Shown: positions 8,722-19,059, counted from the stretch's first letter. The stretch: DNA of 64,000 nucleotides from Pirellula sp. SH-Sr6A (GCF_001610875.1 NZ_CP011272.1:1655988-1719987), one strand, 5' to 3'. Notes: generated by a model not told the origin, from the sequence alone. Numbers and translations are program-made.

Positions 8722-10254
8722 GAAACGGTCGAGGACGACCGTTCGACACTGTCGATCTGTTGTCCTCAACAGATCTGCGTCGCCTAACGCATCGCGGAAA
8801 ATAAGTATCTCTCCCAGACAGCGTGCGGGACTTCCCACGACTGCGTGAGGGAGAGGTGGACTGGTCGATAGTATGGTGGTACTCGGTGCTGGAACGGTCG
8901 AGGACGAGCCATTCGACATTGTCGATCTGTTGTCCTCAACAGATCTGGATCGCCTAACGCATCGCGCAAGATAAGTATCTCTCCCAGACCGCGTACGGGA
9001 GAGGTGGCTTAGCCGATAGTAGGATGGTACTCGGCGCAGGAACGGTCGAGGACGATCGTTCGACACTGTCGATCTGTTGTCCTCAACAGATCTGCATCGC
9101 CTAACGCATCACGCAAGACAAGTATCTCTCCAAGACCGCTTACGGGAGAGGTGGCTTAGCCGATAGTAAGGTGGTACTCGGTGCTGGAACGGTCGAGGAC
9201 GAGCCGTTCGACAATGTCGATCTGTTGTCCTCAACAGATCTGCGTCGCCTAACGCATCACGCAAGATAAGTATCTCTCCAAGACTGCCTGCGGGAGAGGT
9301 GGCCTAGCCGATAGTAGGATGGTACTCGGCGCAGGAACGGTCGAGGACGAGCCGTTCGACGGTGTCGATCTGTTGTCCTCAACAGATCTGGATCGCCTAA
9401 CGCATAACGCAAGATAAGTATCTCTCCCAGACCGCGTACGGGAGAGGTGGCTTAGCCGATAGTAGGATGGTACTCGGCGCAGGAACGGTCGAGGACGATC
9501 GTTCGACACTGTCGATCTGTTGTCCTCAACAGATCTGCGTCGCCTAACGCATCACGCAAGATAAGTATCTCTCCAAGACTGCCTGCGGGAGAGGTGGCTT
9601 AGCCGATAGTAAGAGGGTACTCGGTGCAGGAACGGTCGAGGACGAGCCGTTCGACATTGTCGATCTGTTGTCCTCAACAGATCTGGAGCGCCTGACGCAT
9701 AACGCCAGTTAGGAAGCTCTCCCAAGACAGCGTACGGGAGAGGTGGCTTAGCCGATAGTATGGTGGTATTCGGCGCAGGAACGGTCGAGGACGAGCCGTT
9801 CGACAATGTCGATCTGTTGTCCTCAACAGATCTGGAGCGCCTAACGCATAACGCCAGTTAGGAAGCTCTCCTAAGACAGCGTACGGGAGAGGTGGCTTGG
9901 TCGATAGTATGGTGGTATTCGGCGCAGGAACGGTCGAGGACGAGCCGTTCGACAATGTCGATCTGTTGTCCCCAACAGATCTGGATCGCCTAACGCATCA
10001 CGCAAGTTAGGAAGCTCTCCCAAGACAGCGTACGGGAGAGGAGGCTTAGCCGATAGTAAGAGGGTACTCGGTGCAGGAACGGTCGAGGACGAGCCGTTCG
10101 ACAATGTCGATCTGTTGTCCCCAACAGATCTGGATCGCCTAACGCATCACGCAAGTTAGGAAGCTCTCCCAAGACAGCGTACGGGAGAGGTGGCTTAGCC
10201 GATAGTAAGGTGGTACTCGGTGCAGGAACGGTCGAGGACGAGCCGTTCGACATT
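8722..10254 (-). repeat. REP-like tandem array 1 (11 A hairpins, 10 B hairpins)
   Basis: Ten units of about 145-151 bp (the first is 169 bp). Each joins hairpin A (stem AACGGTCG / CGACCGTT, loop AGGA, usually with one bulged G) to hairpin B (stem GATCTGTTG / CAACAGATC, loop TCCT). A CGCCTAACGCAT(C)ACGCAAG segment and a GGGAGAGGTGGCTTAGCCGATAG-type segment follow. The array begins and ends with hairpin A. Strand is set relative to array 2, which is inverted. It separates rpmF from fabD. Open frames inside it are repeat artefacts. Confidence 0.95.
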
Positions 10255-10272
10255 GCCTCCCGCCTCCCACCT

Positions 10273-10343
10273 CTCCTTGCTCCTTGCTCCTTGCTCCTCG
10301 CCACTTGCTCCTCGCCACTCGCTACTCGCCACTCGCCACTCGC
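10273..10343. repeat. Heptanucleotide tract 2
   Basis: Tandem 7-mers CTCCTTG grading into CTCGCCA and CTCGCTA, directly after the last A hairpin of array 1. An open frame in phase with fabD runs back into this tract, but the FabD fold begins only at 10488. 10344-10487 shows no gene. Confidence 0.93.
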
Positions 10344-10487
10344 GAACGCGGTTTGGAAAGCGGTTATTTCATCGGGGATAAGCATTCGTTAGCAACTGCT
10401 GTACAATGCTCCGTTCCGGTTGCTACCGATGCGCCGACGTTGCCACTCGCAATTCACCACCTTTCACTCTCCTACCCGACTACCATC

Positions 10488-11399
10488 GTGCCGAAAACTG
10501 CTCTTTTATTTCCAGGACAGGGCGCCCAAGCCGTAGGCATGGGCAAGGGACTTCTCGAGCGAAGTGCGAAGGCTCGTGAACTCTTTGCCGAAGCCTCCAG
10601 CATCCTTGGTTTCGATTTGGCCAAGCTCTGCACCGAAGGTCCCGAAGCGGAATTGCATTTGACGAACAACTCGCAGCCCGCGCTCTTCGTCCATTCCATG
10701 GCTGCCTTGGCAGTATTCCTGGAAGACAAACCGGAGTGCTTGGATTCCGTGGCCGCCGTCGCCGGCTTGAGTTTGGGCGAGTATTCCGCCCTCTGCGCCG
10801 CCGGAGCTATCTCGTTTGCCGATGGAGTCCGATTGGTCAAGGAGCGAGGGGCTGCGATGCAAGAGTCCGCTTCCGCGATCGCGAGCGGTATGGCGAGCGT
10901 GCTGGGTTTAGAGGAATCGCAAGTAGCGGAGTTGTGCGACCTAGCAAGACAGCCCGGTGAAGTGTTGCAAGTCGCGAATCTGCTCTGCCCGGGTAACATC
11001 GCTATTTCCGGCCAGATCGCTTCACTCGACGCCGCCGAACAGCTTGCCCCCGAGGCAGGGGCGTCCCGATTCATCCGCTTGAACGTGGCGGGTGCGTTTC
11101 ACACGGATATCATGAAACCCGCCGTCGAGAGACTGGCGGCTGCTATTGCCCAAACGAACCTCCAACCGCTCCGCTTCCCCCTAATCGCCAACGTGGATGC
11201 CGGCGAACACCGGGTGCCAAGCGAACTGGCGGGCCTCCTTACCCGGCAAATGGTTTCCCCTGTATTGTGGGAAGCATCGCTTCGCAAGCTGTTATCGCTG
11301 GGGGTCGATCAGTTCTATGAAATTGGAGCGGGTCGCGTTCTCGCTGGAACACTCAAACGTATCGACCGCAAAACACCTTGCGAATGCTTCGGCGACTAG
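10488..11399 (+). CDS. fabD: Malonyl-CoA:ACP transacylase
   Basis: Loads malonyl groups onto acyl carrier protein for fatty-acid synthesis in the cytoplasm. GTG 10488 gives MPKTALLFPGQGAQ, the standard FabD start, and 303 residues, the usual length. Catalytic Ser95 is in GLSLGEY (Leu replaces the usual His before the serine), and the catalytic histidine is in GAFHTDIM. The open frame extends upstream into the 7-mer tract but carries no FabD sequence there. Seven bp separate it from the next gene, so the pair is probably cotranscribed. The usual fabG/acpP neighbours are absent. A promoter must lie in or after the repeat array, or transcription must pass through it from rpmF. Confidence 0.93.
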   Translation: MPKTALLFPGQGAQAVGMGKGLLERSAKARELFAEASSILGFDLAKLCTEGPEAELHLTNNSQPALFVHSMAALAVFLEDKPECLDSVAAVAGLSLGEYSALCAAGAISFADGVRLVKERGAAMQESASAIASGMASVLGLEESQVAELCDLARQPGEVLQVANLLCPGNIAISGQIASLDAAEQLAPEAGASRFIRLNVAGAFHTDIMKPAVERLAAAIAQTNLQPLRFPLIANVDAGEHRVPSELAGLLTRQMVSPVLWEASLRKLLSLGVDQFYEIGAGRVLAGTLKRIDRKTPCECFGD

Positions 11400-11406
11400 A
11401 GAGCTT

Positions 11407-12075
11407 ATGAAACCTGTCGTAATCCTGGGTTGTGGCGGACATGCGAGCGTCGTGAGCTCCGCATTGCTAACACAGAATCGAATGATCCTGGCATCGACGA
11501 CTCCTGACCCGAAGGCTGTCAATCGATCGTTGTACGCGTGGGAAATCATCACAGACGAAGACCTTCTCGCGCGTTACAATCCGGACGATATCGAGCTTGC
11601 TTTAGGGATCGGCTGGACGTCGCCGAACAACGCAACGTTCTGGGTGCAGCGGATTGTTCAGCGGTTCCTGGAAAAGGGATTTCAATTCACCGGTTGTCGG
11701 CATCCTTTTGCATGGATCGCCCCCGAAGCTTGTATCGATCCGACCGCACAAATCCATGCAGGTGCAGTTATTCAACCTAGGGCAACCATCGGCCCCTTTG
11801 CGATCATCAATACGAGAGCGTCTGTCGATCACGATTGCACCATCGGGGCATTCAGCCACTTGGCGCCAGGGGTAACCCTATCCGGCAGCGTGAAAGTTGG
11901 CGACGGATGCCATATAGGAACCGGTGCCTCCGTCATTGATCAAATTGAGATTGGCACGGAATGTTTGATCGCCGCCGGTTCAGTCGTCGTTTCTTCTGTT
12001 CCTGCGAATTCGAAAGTGCGCGGCGTCCCCGCCAAGCCATTCTTCACAGTCGCCCAACATCAGCCGGATACCTAA
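11407..12075 (+). CDS. NeuD/PglD-like acyltransferase, second copy
   Basis: 222-residue paralogue of the protein at 1176-1826. It shares the GCGGHASVV nucleotide-binding start, the central LGIGWTSPNNA block, the ASVDHDCTIG histidine segment and the C-terminal RVRGVPAKPF (here KVRGVPAKPF); I judge roughly two thirds of residues identical by eye. It follows fabD by 7 bp rather than sitting with other glycan genes. The segment it occupies is bracketed by the inverted arrays 1 and 2. Its acceptor sugar is unknown; a duplication of the glycan-cluster gene is the simplest origin. Confidence 0.88.
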   Translation: MKPVVILGCGGHASVVSSALLTQNRMILASTTPDPKAVNRSLYAWEIITDEDLLARYNPDDIELALGIGWTSPNNATFWVQRIVQRFLEKGFQFTGCRHPFAWIAPEACIDPTAQIHAGAVIQPRATIGPFAIINTRASVDHDCTIGAFSHLAPGVTLSGSVKVGDGCHIGTGASVIDQIEIGTECLIAAGSVVVSSVPANSKVRGVPAKPFFTVAQHQPDT

Positions 12076-12162
12076 TTGGCAAGCCCTCATACTCCTTGAC
12101 AACCTCTCACCCCCATCCTTCGACCGGTCACTACCCTCGCCACACTATCACCAATTCCCACC

Positions 12163-13449
12163 ATGACGACTTCTCCGAATTCCGATATCCACCCTCGCCG
12201 CCGCTGGATCTCAGGTGCAACACTTGGTTTCGCGGCCCTTCAATGGACCGGTCCCGACTCGCTCCTTCGTGCGGCAACTTCAACGACGAAGAATCGCGTT
12301 CGGGTTTATGTGGGTACATTTAGCTCACCCTTGAAAGACGTATTGCCGACGCAAGTCGATTTGCCACCCGGCAATGGCCGTGGCATCCATATTTTTGAAA
12401 TGGACACAGAGTCGGGCGCATTCCAAGAGATCGGCATTGCAGAGTTGGGAACAAGCCCCAGCTGTTTGGTCCTCGACAAACGGGAGTCGTTTCTCTATTC
12501 GGCCAACGAAACCGATCGAATGGGAGCCGAAAACCACGGTACCGTATCGGCTTGGAAGATCGACTCTCAGTCGGGAATGCTATCGCTGGTCAATTCGGTA
12601 ACTTCGGGAGGCTCGGGCCCCACCTATGTGAGTTTGCATCCGAATGGCAAGTTTCTCTTTGTAGCAAACTACTTCGGGGGTTCTATCGCAGTCCACCCGG
12701 TCTTGCCCGACGGTTCCGTAGGGGAAGCAGTCGCGGTCAAGACGGATGAAGGGAACATCGGTCCGACACGTGCCAAGCATGCACCGAAGGGAAGTTTTGC
12801 CATAAGCGGGCACGATCGAACGCATGCGCACATGATTGAAACCGATATCACTGGCAAATGGGTGATCCATTGCGATCTCGGGCAAGACCGCATCTACATT
12901 TGGCAATTCGACTCAACGACGGGTAAACTAACTGCTGCACCGAAGCCCTTTATCGCGTTGCCGCCCGGGGACGGTCCTCGGCACTTTCACTTCCACCCGA
13001 ATGGAAAATGGTTCTATTCGATTCAGGAAGAGGGCTCAACCGTCGTCTTATTCGACTTCGACGCGAGTACCGGCGAACTGACCGAACGCCAAACGATTTC
13101 GACGTTGCCTAACAAATTCGAAGGGAGCAATTTTTGCTCGGAGATTTTGGTATCTCAGGATGGACGATTTGTCTATGCAGGAAACCGGTTGCATGACAGC
13201 ATTGCCATCTTCCGGATCAGCGAAACAGGCGAGTTGACTTACTTGGGAGAGGTATGGACGCAGGGGAACTATCCACGCAGTTTCACGGTGGATCCAAGCG
13301 GCAATTGGTTGGTTTGTTGCAACCAACGGAGTGATAACCTTGCCATTTTCCGCGTCGATCGCACCAGTGGCCAGTTGGAGTTCAGCGGCCAATTCGCCGC
13401 TGTCGGAAACCCATCCGTCGTCCGATTTAGCAAACCGATGTCGAACTAA
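12163..13449 (+). CDS. Lactonase-family seven-bladed beta-propeller protein, Tat-exported
   Basis: 428 residues. N-terminal PRRRWISGATLGFAA is a twin-arginine signal, so export of the folded protein is expected. The mature part starts RVRVYVGTFSSPL and continues with repeated blades (YVSLHPNGKFLFVANYFGGS, GPRHFHFHPNGKWFYSIQE, GNYPRSFTVDPSGNWLVCCNQ), the pattern of the YbhE/Pgl 6-phosphogluconolactonase family. Export argues against a housekeeping pentose-phosphate role; many planctomycete members are of unknown substrate. It converges on the HTH-receiver gene across repeat array 2. Confidence 0.88.
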   Translation: MTTSPNSDIHPRRRWISGATLGFAALQWTGPDSLLRAATSTTKNRVRVYVGTFSSPLKDVLPTQVDLPPGNGRGIHIFEMDTESGAFQEIGIAELGTSPSCLVLDKRESFLYSANETDRMGAENHGTVSAWKIDSQSGMLSLVNSVTSGGSGPTYVSLHPNGKFLFVANYFGGSIAVHPVLPDGSVGEAVAVKTDEGNIGPTRAKHAPKGSFAISGHDRTHAHMIETDITGKWVIHCDLGQDRIYIWQFDSTTGKLTAAPKPFIALPPGDGPRHFHFHPNGKWFYSIQEEGSTVVLFDFDASTGELTERQTISTLPNKFEGSNFCSEILVSQDGRFVYAGNRLHDSIAIFRISETGELTYLGEVWTQGNYPRSFTVDPSGNWLVCCNQRSDNLAIFRVDRTSGQLEFSGQFAAVGNPSVVRFSKPMSN

Positions 13450-13525
13450 GAATCGGTGTTCCCTGTAATGGGAGTAGCAGCCGAATTTACAATGGCGCAT
13501 ACGGTCCAATCGTTCTCAGACCGGC

Positions 13526-13664
13526 GAGGAGCAAGTAGCAAGTAGCAAGTAGCAAGTAGCAAGTAGCAAGTAGCAAGTAGCAAGGAGCAAGGAGCAAGGA
13601 GCAAGGAGCAAGGAGCAAGGAGCAAGGAGCAAGGAGCAAGGAGCAAGGAGCAAGGAGCAAGGAG
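13526..13664. repeat. Heptanucleotide tract 3
   Basis: About 20 tandem 7-mers, first GTAGCAA then GGAGCAA, between the lactonase gene and array 2. It mirrors tract 2, which borders array 1 on the other side of the fabD segment. Confidence 0.95.
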
Positions 13665-13685
13665 AGTCGGGAGGGGGATGCTCCC

Positions 13686-15198
13686 TGTCGAACGGCTCGT
13701 CCTCGACCGTTCTTGCACCGAGTACCACCATACTATCGACCAAGCCACCTCTCCCTCACGCGGTCGTGGAGAGATACTTATCTTGCGCGGTACGTTAGGC
13801 GCTCCAGATCTGTTGAGGACAACAGATCGACAGTGTCGAACGGTTCGTCCTCGACCGTTCCTGCACGAAGTACCACCATACTATCGGCTAATCCGCCTCT
13901 CCCTCAGGCGGTCTTGGAGAGTCCCGCACGCTGTCTGGGAAAGATACATATCTTGCGCGATGCGTTAGGCGATCCAGATCTGTTGAGGACAACAGATCGA
14001 CCCTGTCGAACGGCTCGTCCTCGACCGTTCCTGCACGAAGTACTAGCATACTATCGGCTAAACCACCTCTCCCTCACGCGGTCTTGGAGAGTCCCGCACG
14101 CTGTCTGGGAGAGATACTTATCTTGCGTGATGCGTTAGGCGATCCAGATCTGTTGAGGACAACAGATCGACATTGTCGAACGGCTCGTCCTCGACAGTTC
14201 CTGCACGGAGTACCACCATACCATCGCCCAATCCACCTCTCATTCACGCTGTCGTGGAAAGTCCCTCACGCTGCCTGGGAAAGATACTTAACTTGCGCGA
14301 TGCGTTAGGCGATGCAGATCTGTTGAGGACAACAGATCGACAGTGTCGAACGGCTCGTCCTCGACCGTTCTTGCACGAAGTACTAGCATACTATCGACCA
14401 AGCCACCTCTCCCTCACCCAGTCAGGGAAAGCCCCGTACGCTTTCTGGGAGACATACTTATCTTGCGTGATGCGTTAGGCGATGCAGATCTGTTGAGGAC
14501 AACAGATCGACATTGTCGAACGGCTCGTCCTCGACCGTTCCAGCACCGAGTACCACTTTTCTATCGGCTAAGCCACCTCTCCCTCACGCGGACTTGGAGA
14601 GTCCCGCACGCTGTCTGGGAAAGATACTTATCTTGCGCGATGCGTTAGGCGACCCAGATCTGTTGAGGACAACAGATCGACAACGTCGAACGGCTCGTCC
14701 TCGACCGTTCCAGCACGGAGTACCACCATACTATCGACTAAGCCACCTCTCCCTCACGCGGTCTTGGAGAGTCCCGCACGTTGTCTGGGAGAGTTTCTTA
14801 CCTTGCGCGATGCGTTAGGCGACCCTGATCTGTTGAGGACAACAGATCGACATTGTCGAACGGCGCGTCCTCGACCGTTCTTGCGCCGAATACCACCATA
14901 CTATCGGCTAAGCCACCTCTCCCTCACGCGGTCTTGGAGAGTCCCGCACGCTGTCTGGGAAAGATACTTATCTTGCGCGATGCGTTAGGCGACCCAGATC
15001 TGTTGAGGACAACAGATCGACAACGTCGAACGGCTCGTCCTCGACCGTTCTTGCGCCGAATACCACCATACTATCGACCAATTCACCTCTCCCGTACGCT
15101 ATCTGGGAAAGCTTCCTAACCGGCGTGGTGCGTTAGGCGCCCCTGATCTGTTGAGGACAACAGATCGACAATGTCGAACGGCTCGTCCTCGACCGTTT
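13686..15198 (+). repeat. REP-like tandem array 2 (10 A hairpins, 9 B hairpins), inverted relative to array 1
   Basis: The A and B hairpins of array 1 in reverse complement, with a very regular 170-bp period between 13838 and 15028. The extra ~21 bp per unit, compared with array 1, is a second copy of an internal 22-bp piece (CTTGGAGAGTCCCGCACGCTG-type). The last A hairpin ends about 10 bp from the stop codon of the HTH-receiver gene, so it may also stop transcription. No real gene is present in 13450-15207. Confidence 0.95.
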
Positions 15199-15207
15199 TC
15201 ATGGGGT

Positions 15208-15801
15208 TTAGGCAACGGCGACGGGTCGATCAATTTCGAGCATGTCGCAGACGCGGTCCAGGAGCTTGTCGGTCGTGAACGGCTTTTGCATGAAGTCGTT
15301 CGCGCCCGAGGCTCGCAGTTCGGCCACACGTTCGTGTTCGATCATACCGGAGATGCACAGAATCTTGACCGAATCCATGGTCCGATCGCTTCGCACTCGC
15401 TGACAAACTTCTTTGCCATTGATGTCGGGAAGCATGACGTCGAGGACGACCATGTCAGGACGGAATTCCTTCACCTGCATGCCCGCATCGAAGCCATTGT
15501 TGGCCGTTCGGATATCGAAACGGCCATCCCGATCGAACATGTCGTACATCAAGTCCACCAGATCTTGATCGTCATCGACGATCAATAGCTTCTTTTTACC
15601 GCTTTCTAAGGCATCGGTGGGGATGCCATTGTCCTTCATGAAGACGAACAGTTGGTCGCGGGGGATACGACGGAAGCGGCTTCCTGGAACTCGAAATCCC
15701 TTGAGCGTGCCGTTGTCGAAGCAACGAATGATTGTTTGTTGGCTAACCTTGCAGATCTTGGCAGCCTCGCCGGTCGTGAAAACCGTTTTTGTACTGGACA
15801 T
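15208..15801 (-). CDS. Excisionase-type HTH fused to response-regulator receiver domain
   Basis: 197 residues. The N-terminal ~60 form a MerR/excisionase-like helix-turn-helix (FTTGEAAKICKVSQQTIIRCFDNG), which binds DNA. The rest is a CheY-like receiver with acidic pocket VDDDQ, phospho-acceptor Asp in MVVLDVMLP, the switch residue in CISG and Lys in MQKPF. DNA binding precedes the receiver, the reverse of OmpR/NarL regulators. ATG 15801 is preferred, with an AGGAAGG about 12 bp upstream; an ATG nearer that site would add four residues. No histidine kinase lies nearby, so it is an orphan regulator. Target unknown. Confidence 0.87.
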   Translation of the reverse strand: MSSTKTVFTTGEAAKICKVSQQTIIRCFDNGTLKGFRVPGSRFRRIPRDQLFVFMKDNGIPTDALESGKKKLLIVDDDQDLVDLMYDMFDRDGRFDIRTANNGFDAGMQVKEFRPDMVVLDVMLPDINGKEVCQRVRSDRTMDSVKILCISGMIEHERVAELRASGANDFMQKPFTTDKLLDRVCDMLEIDRPVAVA

Positions 15802-16048
15802 AGGGGGAACCATCCTTCCTGAATGTTCTTTACTATATTGACGACGGGTCGCCAAGCTGACGTGCTCGGTCTATCCTGTGACCTTTCCTGGTCTTCCGAA
15901 CTTACCGAGCCTACCGTAGTTGGGCGGAGAATATCGAAGCGGGGGAAACCGGGTCAAGACGGATTTCAAAAAGAGTAAACTTGGTAAATTCGTGGCTTTA
16001 CGCGATTGGGGATTACCACGCGTTCTACATCAACTGGAAGGGAACCTT

Positions 16049-17137
16049 ATGTCGTCGGAGCTTGTTTCGTGCCGCTGGGGCATTCTGTCAGCCGCATCGA
16101 TCGCCAAAAAGAATTGGCGCGCGATCGCGCAAACGACTCGTAGCTCGGTAGTGGCGGTGGCCAGTCGACGTCGCGAGGCGGCTGAACAGTTTGTGCGGGA
16201 ATGCAGTCTCCACACGCCTCAACGTTTGAGTGTCGATGCGATGGACTCCTACGAGGCGTTGCTCAAGCGAAGCGACATCGATGCCGTATATATCCCGCTC
16301 CCAACGGGGCTTCGCAAAGAATGGATTCTGCGCGCTGCCGAACACGGAAAGCACATTTTGGCGGAGAAGCCTGCAGCCATCACGACCGAGGATATGGAAG
16401 AGGTTCTCGACGTGTGCCGAAAGAAAGGAGTGCAATTCATGGATGGGGTCATGTTCATGCACTCAGCCCGTCTCCCCCAGCTTCGCGAGTCTCTCCTTTG
16501 TCCCGATTCGATAGGGACGATTCGCAGAATCGCCTGCCAATTCTCTTTCAATGGTGGAGACGAGTTCGCCAAGTCGAATATTCGCACCGATAGCAAACTC
16601 GAACCGTTTGGATGCTTAGGGGATTTGGGATGGTATTGCATCCGCTTTATTCTTTGGGTGCATCGCTTCGCCATGCCAACGCGGGTTTCAGGACGTACGC
16701 TCTCGACGCTTCAAGGCGCGGGGAGCGAGGATCGAGTTCCTGCCGAATTTTCCGCAGAACTCGATTTCCATGACGGCTCGACGGCCTCGTTCTACTGTTC
16801 GTTCCTTACCGAGAATCAGCAATGGGCTCACGTAAGCGGGACAAAGGGGTACGCACGATTAGACGATTTCGTATTGCCCTTCTTCGGTAGCGAGGTGGCG
16901 TATGAGGTAAGCCAGCCGTCTTTTAACGTCCAGGGTTGCTCGTTTCATATGCAGCAGCACACCCAGCGCCACGCAGTCCGAGAGTACGATTCCGGTTTTG
17001 CCCCGGCACAAGAAATCAACATGTTCGAAACGTTTCAAAAGATAGTGGAGTCGAAGCAGCTCGATCCCACTTGGGGTGACATCTGTTTGAAGACCCAACA
17101 GGTCATGAACCAGTTGTACCAATCGGCAAACGGGTAA
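16049..17137 (+). CDS. Gfo/Idh/MocA-family NAD(P)-dependent oxidoreductase
   Basis: 362 residues. The Rossmann start ([19 protein letters not shown]) is a degenerate GxGxxA nucleotide loop. [14 protein letters not shown] and the EKPAA motif are typical for this family; the catalytic lysine lies in EKP. The C-terminal half is an open-faced beta-sheet domain ([13 protein letters not shown] segment). ATG 16049 is chosen for its AAGGGA ribosome site five bases upstream; the open frame continues further without family sequence. The substrate is probably a sugar or cyclitol, not determinable here. It lies 52 bp before the amidohydrolase gene on the same strand, so cotranscription is likely. Confidence 0.88.
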   Translation: MSSELVSCRWGILSAASIAKKNWRAIAQTTRSSVVAVASRRREAAEQFVRECSLHTPQRLSVDAMDSYEALLKRSDIDAVYIPLPTGLRKEWILRAAEHGKHILAEKPAAITTEDMEEVLDVCRKKGVQFMDGVMFMHSARLPQLRESLLCPDSIGTIRRIACQFSFNGGDEFAKSNIRTDSKLEPFGCLGDLGWYCIRFILWVHRFAMPTRVSGRTLSTLQGAGSEDRVPAEFSAELDFHDGSTASFYCSFLTENQQWAHVSGTKGYARLDDFVLPFFGSEVAYEVSQPSFNVQGCSFHMQQHTQRHAVREYDSGFAPAQEINMFETFQKIVESKQLDPTWGDICLKTQQVMNQLYQSANG

Positions 17138-17189
17138 CACGGTGCGTGAGAAGACGGAACATAGAAGACGGAACATAAGGACAAATCGG

Positions 17190-18902
17190 ATGCTTCGAGA
17201 GTCGATCTTTACAGAGTCGATCTTTACATGGGGTACTGCTCTGGCGGTCTCCTGCTTGTCGCCTCTTTCCGCGTGCCATCAAGCTCTCGCTCAGTCCACA
17301 GAACGCGCGGATATCGTCATATTGGATGCGAAAGTCCACACGATGAATCCGGTGCGTCCGACCGCATCGGCAGTTGCTATCCGCGACCAACGAATCGTCG
17401 CGGTAGGAGACGACGATTCCATGAAGGCTTGGATGGGTGGCGATACCGAAGTGATCCGCGCCGAAGGGAGGGTGATTCTCCCGGGCTTCAACGATAGCCA
17501 TGTCCATTTTCTCCAAGGAGGTCAGCAGCTATCAAGCGTTCAACTGCGAGATGCGGCGACGCCCTCCGAGTTCCGCGCGAGAATTGAGAGTTTTTCGAAG
17601 GGATTAGAAGCGGGCCGCTGGATCGTGGGCGGGGATTGGGATCATGAGAACTGGCCAGAGGGCAATTTGCCCCATCGCGATTGGATCGATGCTTTTACGT
17701 TGGATCGAGGTGTTTTCATCTCCCGGTTGGATGGCCACATGGGTTTGGCCAACAGCTATGCGTTGAAATTGGCTGGCATAGATGAAAGCACCCCCGATCC
17801 TGCAGGTGGGACCATCGTGCGCGAGCCCGAGACGGGGCGACCGACTGGGGTGCTGAAAGATGCGGCTATGAATCTCGTTACAAAGCATATCCCAGCGCTT
17901 AGCTTTGAGGCCAAAAGGAGTGCTGCCAAAGCTGCGACGGAACACGCGGCTGCTCTCGGCGTGACCAGCGTTCAAGATATGTCGGGCGAGGAGTACGTCC
18001 CGGTATTCCAGTCTTTGCGGAAAGACGGGGAGTTGAAAACAAGGATTTATGCCGTAGCCCCACTTCCTCAATGGAAACGATCGGCGGAGCAAAATCTTCG
18101 TGCTGCGATCGGAGATACTTGGTTGAGGCGAGGGGGCCTTAAAGGGTTCGCCGACGGAAGTCTAGGTTCGACAACCGCCTTATTCTTTGAACCGTATTTG
18201 GATGAGCCCCGGACGAAAGGGCTACCTAGCGATGAGATGTTTCCCGACTGGGCGATGTTAGAGCGGGTAAGGGGTGCGGATGCCGCGGGCCTTCAAATTA
18301 TGATCCATGCGATCGGCGATGCCGCGAACGAGAAGATCTTGTCGATCTATGAACAGGTTTCATCTGCGGCAGGGGATCGCGATCGCCGATTCCGTATTGA
18401 GCATGCACAGCATTTGCGTCTGGTTGATATTCCGCGGTTCCGAACGACCAAGGTCATCGCATCGATGCAGCCATTCCATTGTGCCGACGATGGACGGTGG
18501 GCCTGGAAACGAATCGGAGACGAGCGTGCCAAGGGGACTTATGCATTTCGGGATTTGCTCGATGCCGGGGTCGTTCTTGCGTTTGGCTCCGATTGGAACG
18601 TAGCGCCCCTCGATCCAATTGCAGGGATCGAAGCCGCCGTGACGCGACAGACGCTTGACGGGAAACATCCCAATGGATGGGTACCGGAACAAAAAATCAC
18701 GGTAGAGGAAGCAGTAAGGGCTTACACAGTCGGTTCTGCGTTTGCCGAGTTCGCGGAAAGCGAGAAGGGAATGATCAAGCCGGGGATGTTAGCAGACGTG
18801 GTGATGTTGTCGGACGATATCTTTGAGAACGGATTCGACCGCTGGAAGACCACTCAAGTCCGATTGACGATCGTCGACGGTCGCATCGTCTTCGAACGCT
18901 AA
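17190..18902 (+). CDS. Exported metal-dependent amidohydrolase (YtcJ-like)
   Basis: 570 residues. ATG 17190 is preceded by AAGGA and gives a hydrophobic signal segment ending near CHQALAQ, so export is likely. The amidohydrolase fold follows: [18 protein letters not shown], the first metal site FNDSHVHF, later histidines in [10 protein letters not shown] and RIEHAQHL, and aspartate in [12 protein letters not shown]. These are hallmarks of the YtcJ subgroup. Upstream, a 14-bp piece (GAAGACGGAACATA) is tandemly duplicated. A 15-bp piece (GAGTCGATCTTTACA) is duplicated just inside the gene, giving [10 protein letters not shown]. Substrate unknown. The gene converges on 19760-20089 across repeats. 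Confidence 0.88.
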   Translation: MLRESIFTESIFTWGTALAVSCLSPLSACHQALAQSTERADIVILDAKVHTMNPVRPTASAVAIRDQRIVAVGDDDSMKAWMGGDTEVIRAEGRVILPGFNDSHVHFLQGGQQLSSVQLRDAATPSEFRARIESFSKGLEAGRWIVGGDWDHENWPEGNLPHRDWIDAFTLDRGVFISRLDGHMGLANSYALKLAGIDESTPDPAGGTIVREPETGRPTGVLKDAAMNLVTKHIPALSFEAKRSAAKAATEHAAALGVTSVQDMSGEEYVPVFQSLRKDGELKTRIYAVAPLPQWKRSAEQNLRAAIGDTWLRRGGLKGFADGSLGSTTALFFEPYLDEPRTKGLPSDEMFPDWAMLERVRGADAAGLQIMIHAIGDAANEKILSIYEQVSSAAGDRDRRFRIEHAQHLRLVDIPRFRTTKVIASMQPFHCADDGRWAWKRIGDERAKGTYAFRDLLDAGVVLAFGSDWNVAPLDPIAGIEAAVTRQTLDGKHPNGWVPEQKITVEEAVRAYTVGSAFAEFAESEKGMIKPGMLADVVMLSDDIFENGFDRWKTTQVRLTIVDGRIVFER

Positions 18903-18934
18903 CGCACCACGGCTTAGCAGCCTGTCCCGGCCTA

Positions 18935-19050
18935 GCGGTCGTCCCCGTTTAAGCAGTCGTCTAAGGTCAGGCAGTCGTCTGAGGTCAGGCAGTCGTCCCC
19001 AGTCAGGCAGTCGTCCCCGACCAACCAGTTGTCCTCAACTGCCCGACACT
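18935..19050. repeat. Short GGCAGTCGTC tandem repeat and CAGTTG-TCCT-CAACTG hairpin
   Basis: Four or five copies of an imperfect 18-bp unit (GTCAGGCAGTCGTC core) are followed by a hairpin CAGTTG-TCCT-CAACTG that carries the same apical TCCT as hairpin B of the large arrays. Directly downstream of the amidohydrolase. Confidence 0.75.
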
Positions 19051-19059
19051 GGGAGTGGG

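Noticed and set aside
8722-10254. Array as a CRISPR locus
   Set aside because: Units are 146-170 bp and similar along their whole length. There is no short repeat with unique spacers and no cas gene.
10284-10487. Upstream N-terminal extension of FabD
   Set aside because: The extra 68 codons are translated heptamer tract and spacer. The FabD fold begins at GTG 10488.
13713-15119. Overlapping 75-140-codon frames in array 2 (and minus-strand frames in arrays 1, 3 and 4)
   Set aside because: They repeat with the array period and encode the hairpins themselves. No start sites or protein-like features.
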